A DNA stretch of 64,000 nt, from NCBI RefSeq assembly GCF_004341685.1, contig NZ_SMAA01000003.1, forward strand, positions 62,001-126,000, read 5' to 3'. The stretch is from Pectinatus cerevisiiphilus (GTDB lineage: Bacteria > Bacillota > Negativicutes > Selenomonadales > Selenomonadaceae). Below, piece after piece: positions 58,408 through 64,000 of the stretch; positions within the stretch are counted from its first letter, which is position 1, and each line of letters opens with the position of its first letter. Both the position numbers and the translations under genes were made by a program. A model generated the notes under the pieces. The model saw only the letters and a list, made by a program, of their open reading frames with translations, did no database searches and was not told where the DNA came from.

Positions 58408-59787
58408 TTGAACGAACAGACACCTCGCCAGATAGTAGATGAGCTCGATAAGTATATAGTCGGACAAGACAAGGCAAAGCGTGCTGTTGCTGTTGCCCTG
58501 CGCAACAGATGGCGTGCTCGCCGTCTGCCGGAAGAGATGAAAGATGAAATTATACCCAAGAATATTTTAATGATAGGTGCTACTGGGGTCGGCAAGACCG
58601 AAATAGCGCGTAGATTGGCAAAATTGGTTAAAGCACCTTTTATAAAGGTAGAAGCCACTAAGTTTACTGAAGTTGGTTATGTAGGCAGAGATGTTGAATC
58701 CATGGTACGTGATTTGGCGGAAATATCTGTCCGCATGGTTAAGCAGGAAAAGATGGATACTGTTATTGATAAAGCTAAAAAAATGGCTGAAGAACGTATT
58801 TTAGACGTATTGGTACCACAGCAGAAATCTACATCAGTAAATCCTATTGGGGCAATATTTTCAGCAGATGCTGACAAAAATGAACCTAAGCAAGAAAAGC
58901 CTAAGTATGAAGCGGGAAGAGAATTTTGCCGTAAGCGTCTTCTTGCTGGTGAGTTGGAAAAGCAAATAATTGAAATTAATACAGAAGACAGCAGCACGCC
59001 TATGATCGGTATGCTTGCCGGAGCAGGAATGGAGGATATGACCAGTAACCTTCAGGACATGCTAGGCAATATTCTACCTAAGAAACGAAAAAAACGGAAA
59101 GTAACTATTGAAACTGCAAGAAAAATATTTGAGCAGGAAGAAGCCCAAAAATTAATAGATATGGAAGAAGTTGCCAAAGAGGGTGTCCATAACGCAGAAA
59201 ATGCGGGTATTATTTTTTTGGATGAAATTGATAAAATCGCTGTTAAAGGCGGTGCCTCTGGTCCTGATGTTTCGCGAGAAGGGGTACAAAGGGATATACT
59301 GCCGATAGTTGAAGGCTCTACTGTAGTCACCAAATATGGGCCGTTGAAGACAGAACATGTTTTATTTATAGCTGCTGGTGCTTTCCATATGGCTAAGCCT
59401 TCTGATTTGATACCAGAGCTACAAGGGCGTTTTCCGATAAGGGTTGAGTTAACATCATTGACACATGATGATTTTAAGAGAATTTTAACAGAACCAGCAA
59501 ACGCATTACTTAAGCAATATGCTGCATTACTCCAGACAGAAGGTGTTTCGATAAGCTTTACTGACGACGCTATAGATCGACTGGCACAGATTGCCTGTGA
59601 GGTCAATGCGCAGACAGAAAATATCGGGGCACGGCGTCTTCATACAATAATGGAAAAACTTTTGGAAGATCTTTCTTTTGAAGCACCTGAACTTGGTGAA
59701 AAGGAAGTTTTGATAGATCCGTCGTATATTGAAACAAAACTGGGAGAAATAATAGCCAATAGAGATTTAAGCAGATTTATTTTATGA
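58408..59787 (+). CDS. hslU: ATP-dependent protease ATPase subunit HslU (ClpY)
   Basis: A 459-residue AAA+ unfoldase. [20 protein letters not shown] opens it; Walker [14 protein letters not shown], pore loop [14 protein letters not shown], Walker [12 protein letters not shown] and the terminal RDLSRFIL, whose C-terminal residues dock into HslV. TTG start after GGGGGAT. Together with HslV it degrades unfolded proteins; in Firmicutes hslVU often precedes codY, as here. Confidence 0.96.
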   Translation: MNEQTPRQIVDELDKYIVGQDKAKRAVAVALRNRWRARRLPEEMKDEIIPKNILMIGATGVGKTEIARRLAKLVKAPFIKVEATKFTEVGYVGRDVESMVRDLAEISVRMVKQEKMDTVIDKAKKMAEERILDVLVPQQKSTSVNPIGAIFSADADKNEPKQEKPKYEAGREFCRKRLLAGELEKQIIEINTEDSSTPMIGMLAGAGMEDMTSNLQDMLGNILPKKRKKRKVTIETARKIFEQEEAQKLIDMEEVAKEGVHNAENAGIIFLDEIDKIAVKGGASGPDVSREGVQRDILPIVEGSTVVTKYGPLKTEHVLFIAAGAFHMAKPSDLIPELQGRFPIRVELTSLTHDDFKRILTEPANALLKQYAALLQTEGVSISFTDDAIDRLAQIACEVNAQTENIGARRLHTIMEKLLEDLSFEAPELGEKEVLIDPSYIETKLGEIIANRDLSRFIL

Positions 59788-59804
59788 GATAGGCAGCTAG
59801 GGAT

Positions 59805-59863
59805 GGGGCTTGTAACACCTGTGACTTTTCTGTAATATTACAGTACGGCAGGATGCGGGCTCC
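59805..59863. other. Folded element between hslU and codY (possible structured RNA)
   Basis: Three stems can stack: GGGGCTTGT with GCGGGCTCC (59805-59813/59855-59863, several G-U pairs), CCTG with CAGG (59818-59821/59849-59852) and the perfect palindrome CTGTAATATTACAG (59830-59843). GC-rich compared with its surroundings. It may terminate hslU or be part of the codY leader; not a match to a riboswitch I know. Confidence 0.4.
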
Positions 59864-59971
59864 ATTCTTTGTCCTCTAAAAAAGATGTTTTTTTAAGAAG
59901 TATTTGCAATTGGATGGAAAAATATATTAATTTATAAAATTGCAAAAAAACTGTATTTTTTTATGTATATA

Positions 59972-59980
59972 TGATACAAT
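59972..59980 (+). promoter_or_regulatory. Extended -10 promoter of codY
   Basis: TGATACAAT (TACAAT at 59975-59980) about 38 bp before codY. The stretch to the left has only a weak -35 (TGTATT 59952-59957). Confidence 0.45.
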
Positions 59981-60018
59981 AAGTAAGTAATATAGTTACA
60001 AAGGAAAGGGATTTAATA

Positions 60019-60795
60019 ATGACGACACTACTAGAAAAAACGAGAAAGATTAACCGTCTGTTACAAAAATCAGATAATGTAGAATATGATGGAATTTCAT
60101 GTGTACTGAGCAATGTACTTGATGCAAATGTTTATATAGTTTCTACGACTGGGAAAATATATGGTTATGCATTTATAGATGATTTTGAATGTGATATCAT
60201 GCTTGATAAGGTTGTAAGCCAGGGTCAATTTCCAAAACATTATGTAAATTGGTTATTGAAAATGGATGAAACTTCCGCAAATATAAAATCTAAAACAGGT
60301 ATGTGCGCTTTTACTGATAAGACAGCATGTATCCTTAATGGCAAAAATACTACTATTGTCCCTATCTACGGGATTGGCGAACGAAAAGGAACATTGGTTA
60401 TTGCAAGATTTGATGAAGAATTTACGGATGATGATTTGCTGTTAGCTGAATATGGTGCAACTGTAGTTGGCATGGAAATTTTACGTGACCACACAGAAAA
60501 GATGGAAGAAGATATGCGTAAACAAGCTACAGTAAAAATCGCGTTATCCACTTTATCCTTCTCCGAACAGGAAGCCGCAGTAAATATTCTGGGTGAATTG
60601 AATGGCGTAGAAGGCCTTCTCGTTGCTTCTAAGATAGCAGACCGTGTAGGTATTACTCGTTCTGTTATAGTAAACGCACTGAGAAAGTTTGAATCAGCCG
60701 GTTTGATAGAATCAAAATCATTGGGAATGAAAGGAACTTATATAAGAGTTCTTAACGAACATTTACTTGATGAAGTTCAAAAATTGAAAAGATAA
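60019..60795 (+). CDS. codY: GTP- and branched-chain-amino-acid-sensing repressor CodY
   Basis: A 258-residue global regulator. The N-terminal ~155 residues are the GAF ligand domain (MTTLLEKTRKINRLLQKS opens as in B. subtilis CodY); the C-terminal winged helix-turn-helix shows SKIADRVGITRSVIVNALRKFESAG. It represses genes for amino-acid uptake and metabolism when GTP and isoleucine/valine are high. AAAGGAAAGGG precedes the ATG. hslVU-codY is the classic neighbourhood, and flagellar genes follow it here. Own terminator. Confidence 0.96.
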   Translation: MTTLLEKTRKINRLLQKSDNVEYDGISCVLSNVLDANVYIVSTTGKIYGYAFIDDFECDIMLDKVVSQGQFPKHYVNWLLKMDETSANIKSKTGMCAFTDKTACILNGKNTTIVPIYGIGERKGTLVIARFDEEFTDDDLLLAEYGATVVGMEILRDHTEKMEEDMRKQATVKIALSTLSFSEQEAAVNILGELNGVEGLLVASKIADRVGITRSVIVNALRKFESAGLIESKSLGMKGTYIRVLNEHLLDEVQKLKR

Positions 60796-60845
60796 TAGCT
60801 TATTTTCGCATATAATTCGCATATAAAATGAATATGTATTTTTTT

Positions 60846-60896
60846 AAGTCTAAGGACGAGGGTTTGCACCTGGTTCCTTAGGCTTATTTTATTTTT
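60846..60896 (+). terminator. Terminator after codY
   Basis: AAGTCTAAGGA (60846-60856) pairs with TCCTTAGGCTT (60875-60885) with one G-U, followed by ATTTTATTTTT. Confidence 0.85.
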
Positions 60897-61081
60897 GGGG
60901 TAAATTAGCGGCCCCAATAGAAGATTATTGAGTGGATATTATTTATTTCTTTTATTATTTTCTTGCCGTTAATAAAAAAATAACATTTAATATAAAAAAA
61001 TAAAAGGATAATTTAGCATATATATAGAAAATATACTATCAGCATATTGACTAGAAACTAAACTTCATGTAGAGGAATTTA

Positions 61082-61107
61082 AAAGATTTAGGAGGATGTA
61101 AATCTTT
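61082..61107 (+). other. Inverted repeat holding AGGAGGATG in its loop
   Basis: AAAGATTT (61082-61089) and AAATCTTT (61100-61107) are perfect 8-bp arms enclosing AGGAGGATGT. The loop has a full ribosome-binding sequence right next to an ATG that is followed by TAA. About 53 nt before flgB. Confidence 0.5.
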
Positions 61108-61159
61108 CAGATTCCTTTTCTTTATTTAAATAGTGTAACGTATTAAAAGGAGTAGTGTC

Positions 61160-61582
61160 ATGCTTGGCAATGTTGTGAATGCACCTGTTATGAGTATATT
61201 AGAAGCGGCTATGCAAGCGTCTAATTTGAGACAGCAAGTAATTAGCAATAATATTGCTAATGTTAATACCCCAAATTTTAAGAGAAAAGAATTAGTCTTT
61301 GAGAGTGTTTTGGCTAAAGCCTTATATCCTGAAGAAGAAGATAACGGTGATTTGAAATTAGCTAAAACCAATGCAAAACATTTACCAGATAGTGTCAGCA
61401 CAGATGCTTTTGCGGGTCCTATGATTAGAAACGACAACAGCACGACTATGCGGACAGATGGAAATAATGTTGATCCTGATATTGAAATGGCATCTTTGGC
61501 TAAAAATACACTTTATTACAACGCATTAGTCAGAGAAATGAATCTAAATATCACAAAGTTAAACAACGTAATAAAAGGATAA
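61160..61582 (+). CDS. flgB: Flagellar basal-body rod protein FlgB
   Basis: A 140-residue proximal rod protein. ISNNIANVNTPNFKRKELVF near the N-terminus is the flagellar rod signature, and the C-terminus (YYNALVREMNLNITKLN) is the family coiled helix. AAAGGAGTAG precedes the ATG. First gene of the basal-body operon flgB-flgC-fliE-fliF; in line with this, no terminator separates them. Confidence 0.95.
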   Translation: MLGNVVNAPVMSILEAAMQASNLRQQVISNNIANVNTPNFKRKELVFESVLAKALYPEEEDNGDLKLAKTNAKHLPDSVSTDAFAGPMIRNDNSTTMRTDGNNVDPDIEMASLAKNTLYYNALVREMNLNITKLNNVIKG

Positions 61583-61600
61583 CAATAGGAGGAATGTAGC

Positions 61601-62047
61601 TTGGCAATGTTTGGCTCTATTGATACTTCAGCGTCAGGAATGACAGCAGAACGATTGCGGATGGATGTTATTAGCAATAATATTGCTAACGTCAATACTA
61701 CTAGAACTGCTCAGGGAACTGCATATCGGCGAAAGTATGTAGTATTTGAACCACGTACGGATATGGAACAGTCAGCAAGTTTTTTTAATACTTTTTCCAA
61801 TGAGCTGCAAAAACCGGGTGATGGAGTAAGGGTAGTCAGAATCCAAGATGATGACAGTCCCTTTAAATTAAAATATGATCCAGGCAATCCAGATGCCAAC
61901 CAGCAAGGTTACGTAAATATGCCCAATGTGAACATCGTCGCAGAAATGACAGATATGATAACAGCTTCACGTGCGTATGAAGCTAATGTCACAGCAATTA
62001 ATTCGGCAAAAAGCATGGCGATGAAAACATTGGATATTGGGAAATAA
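61601..62047 (+). CDS. flgC: Flagellar basal-body rod protein FlgC
   Basis: A 148-residue rod protein with N-terminal VISNNIANVNTTRTAQG and the C-terminal MPNVNIVAEMTDMITASRAYEANV that mark the FlgC/FlgG group. TTG start after GGAGG (61589-61593). Lies 18 bp after flgB. Confidence 0.95.
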   Translation: MAMFGSIDTSASGMTAERLRMDVISNNIANVNTTRTAQGTAYRRKYVVFEPRTDMEQSASFFNTFSNELQKPGDGVRVVRIQDDDSPFKLKYDPGNPDANQQGYVNMPNVNIVAEMTDMITASRAYEANVTAINSAKSMAMKTLDIGK

Positions 62048-62061
62048 CGGGGTAAGGTAAG

Positions 62062-62373
62062 ATGAATATCGAAACATTGCAAATGGCACCAGTAAAGCTT
62101 ATTGGGCAAGCTGCTAATATTAATAGCAAACCTGTGGAAGAAAGTAATTCGACAAAGACTTTCTTCCAATTTTTGACTGATTCCTTGAATGAAACGAATA
62201 ATCTGCAGAAAGATGCAGAAAAGATGGATATGGCATTAGCTGCAGGGAAAGTAGACGATATATCAAAAGTCGTTGTTGCTTCTGAAAAAGCACAGATAGC
62301 CTTAAACCTGACTATGAGTATCCGTAATAAAGCTGTTGAAGCATATCAGGAAATAATGCGGATGCAAGTTTGA
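62062..62373 (+). CDS. fliE: Flagellar hook-basal body complex protein FliE
   Basis: A 103-residue FliE, which joins the MS ring to the rod. The C-terminal ~50 residues (VVASEKAQIALNLTMSIRNK, AYQEIMRMQV) are diagnostic. GGGGTAAGG before the ATG. Precedes fliF in the usual order. Confidence 0.93.
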   Translation: MNIETLQMAPVKLIGQAANINSKPVEESNSTKTFFQFLTDSLNETNNLQKDAEKMDMALAAGKVDDISKVVVASEKAQIALNLTMSIRNKAVEAYQEIMRMQV

Positions 62374-62554
62374 TAAATTTTGAAAATATAATATTATAGG
62401 GTCTTTAAAGTATTTAAGAAGTATTTGAACTTATTCATTCACTATCAGCAATACATAGCTGTCTACTGGGACTGGGCATGTTCTTACAATGGGCAGCAGA
62501 CTCATTGACCATTTGAATAAAGGAATACAATCGGCAGGTGAAGGGATTGAGATA

Positions 62555-64000
62555 ATGGCAGATTGGAAGGAACGGTATCTGCAATTTTGGCAAAAGATGG
62601 ATAAGAGACAAAAATATGCCTTGGCCGGAATTGGAGCACTCTTAATCTTTGCTATAATAGGCGTCAGTTATATGTATGGCAGTAAACCGGAAATGCAGCC
62701 TCTGTTTACTAATATGGAAACAAAGGATGCTGGGGAAGTTGCCGCTAAACTGAAAGAATCTAAGGTTGATTATACCGTGCAGGAAGATAAAGCAGGGACG
62801 ACAATCCTTGTTCCTGCTAAGGACGTTCATAAATTACGTCTTGATTTGGCAGTACAGGGGCTGCCTAGGGGAACAAAAGGATTTGAAATTTTTGATGATA
62901 GTAAATTAGGGGTAACTGATTTTCAAAATAAAGTTAATTATCTGCAAGCGCTACAAGGCGAGCTAACAAGGACAATAGAACAAATAGACGCCGTTGAAAG
63001 TGCAAGAGTACATATAGTTTTACCGGAAGACAGTCTTTATAAAAAGAATGAAAAACCAGCTACAGCATCGATATTATTAAAATTAAAACCAGATAAGGAA
63101 CTTAACCAAAAGGAAATCAAAGGTATAGTCAATTTGACAGCGCATAGCGTGCAGGGGTTGCAGGCAGAGGACGTCACCATTATTGACAGCGAAGGCAAAA
63201 TTTTAAACGATCCTGACAATCAGCAGGACGATAATAAAAATACCCTTGGCAACACAACGCTCACACAAATTAAGATGACACAAAAAGTCCGGCAGCAGAT
63301 GCAGGCGGAGGTCCAAACATTATTAGACAATGCTTTAGGCGAAGGCAATGCTTTTGTACGGCTTAACGTGGAACTTGATTTTGACCAACGACAAACGGAT
63401 AGGCAAACTTTTTCACCTGTAGTCGACGATGCGGGGATTTTGCGTAGTTCACAAGAAACACAAGAAACATATAATGGGACTTCCAATACACCGGGTGGTC
63501 CTGCTGGTATAACCGCAAATACACCAGGCTATGTTGCTGCAAATAATACGAACGCACAGTATTCTAAACAACAGGCAACTAGAAATTATGAAATAAATGA
63601 AGAAAACCAAAAAACTATTGCTTCTCCAGGAGCTTTAAAACGTTTAAATATTGCAGTACTTGTTAGTGACAGGCTTACCGCAGAACAACAAGATTCCATT
63701 TCGCGGGCTGTAGCTTCTGCTGTAGGGATAGATCCTGATAGAGGAGATACGGTTTCTGTGGAACCAGTACCGTTTAGCACAGAACTCTCTGATAGAAGGG
63801 CACGTGAAGAACAGGATGCACGTGATGCGGCAAACAGAGTACTTTATCTTGAAATAGCAGCAGTAGTTTTACCACTTTTACTTTTAGCGACAGCATATTA
63901 TTTGTACAGACGTAAAAAACGTCTTGAAGAAGAAGCTGCACAAGAAGAAATGCAGCGTCAGGCTGAACTGGAGGAACAACGTTTGGCAATGCAAAAAACA
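62555..64000 (+). CDS. fliF: Flagellar MS-ring protein FliF, 3' end outside window
   Basis: The first 482 residues of a MS-ring protein; the frame runs open to the window end. Membrane segment about 22-43 (ALAGIGALLIFAIIGVSYMYG), then the YscJ/FliF domain with FTNMETKDAGEV and GTKGFEIFDD, a second ring-building part with ARVHIVLPEDSL, and a second membrane helix near 430 (YLEIAAVVLPLLLLATAYYLY). It forms the base on which motor and export apparatus assemble. ATG 62555, 8 nt after AAGGGA; an in-frame ATG at 62489 has no ribosome site. Confidence 0.94.
   Translation, partial: MADWKERYLQFWQKMDKRQKYALAGIGALLIFAIIGVSYMYGSKPEMQPLFTNMETKDAGEVAAKLKESKVDYTVQEDKAGTTILVPAKDVHKLRLDLAVQGLPRGTKGFEIFDDSKLGVTDFQNKVNYLQALQGELTRTIEQIDAVESARVHIVLPEDSLYKKNEKPATASILLKLKPDKELNQKEIKGIVNLTAHSVQGLQAEDVTIIDSEGKILNDPDNQQDDNKNTLGNTTLTQIKMTQKVRQQMQAEVQTLLDNALGEGNAFVRLNVELDFDQRQTDRQTFSPVVDDAGILRSSQETQETYNGTSNTPGGPAGITANTPGYVAANNTNAQYSKQQATRNYEINEENQKTIASPGALKRLNIAVLVSDRLTAEQQDSISRAVASAVGIDPDRGDTVSVEPVPFSTELSDRRAREEQDARDAANRVLYLEIAAVVLPLLLLATAYYLYRRKKRLEEEAAQEEMQRQAELEEQRLAMQKT

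Larger units (their letters stand above)
60796..61159. other. Non-coding gap between codY and the flagellar operon
   Basis: A 364-bp stretch with no CDS. It holds the codY terminator (60846-60885) and a hairpin with a ribosome-site loop (61082-61107). No sigma-D (FliA) consensus promoter was recognised; a TTGACT at 61047-61052 has no convincing -10. Confidence 0.5.

Noticed and set aside
59788-60018. CodY-box (AATTTTCWGAAAATT) at codY or flgB
   Set aside because: No close match was found by eye in either gap.

Overview
The window reads as chromosomal DNA of a low-GC, anaerobic, flagellated member of the Firmicutes, most likely a diderm of the class Negativicutes (Selenomonas/Pectinatus-like). 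That placement is an inference from gene content and order: lactate oxidation through electron-transfer flavoproteins and LUD proteins, the run topA-trmFO-hslV-hslU-codY-flgB-flgC-fliE-fliF, GatCAB amidotransferase, RemA, an S-box upstream of metK, and a CBS-domain pyrophosphatase. No rRNA, tRNA, CRISPR array, transposase or phage gene was seen.

Layout. 1-2.2 kb: the 3' end of a mazF-type toxin gene, an exported N-acetylmuramoyl-L-alanine amidase and a GerMN lipoprotein. 2.2-12.5 kb: a divergent HTH protein of unknown role, then a lactate-utilisation cluster. It has a permease, an EtfB/EtfA/FAD-dehydrogenase set of the LctBCD type, and a LutC plus a fused LutB-LutA protein, so two lactate oxidation routes sit side by side. 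The etfB copy carries a one-base frameshift at an A-run. 12.6-15.8 kb: a copper module (CsoR operator, csoR, copA) whose ATPase ends in a CopZ-like domain with its own internal ribosome binding site. 15.8-23.1 kb: a pentose/deoxysugar cluster. The minus arm is xylB, a GalP/AraE-like porter, a LacI regulator and a DUF4867 protein. The plus arm is an L-fucose-isomerase-like protein and a cytidylate-kinase-like protein. Two near-identical LacI-type operators sit just downstream of two divergent promoters.

23.2-30.2 kb: accessory and unknown genes (papain/C39-like, YdcF, SDR, exported His-rich peptide, TVP38, Bax-inhibitor-like), with lysine/DAP genes asd-dapB. 30.2-41.2 kb: a minus-strand housekeeping block running dapF-yicC-remA-gmk-rpoZ-coaBC, [SAM-I riboswitch]-metK, priA-def-fmt, plus a solitary hisD-like gene. 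41.6-64 kb: a plus-strand block of rqcH, Mn-pyrophosphatase, pcrA-ligA, gatCAB, dprA-topA-trmFO-hslVU, codY, then the start of the flagellar basal-body operon (flgB, flgC, fliE, fliF), cut by the window end.

Most genes are ordinary. The parts that merit a second look are: the frameshifted etfB, the CopA-CopZ arrangement, the pentose cluster that lacks xylA, the hisD-like paralogue with an unexplained leader or small RNA, a structured element between hslU and codY, a 26-bp tandem duplication in a 5' UTR, and several strong inverted repeats. I found no clear undescribed defence or mobile system here.
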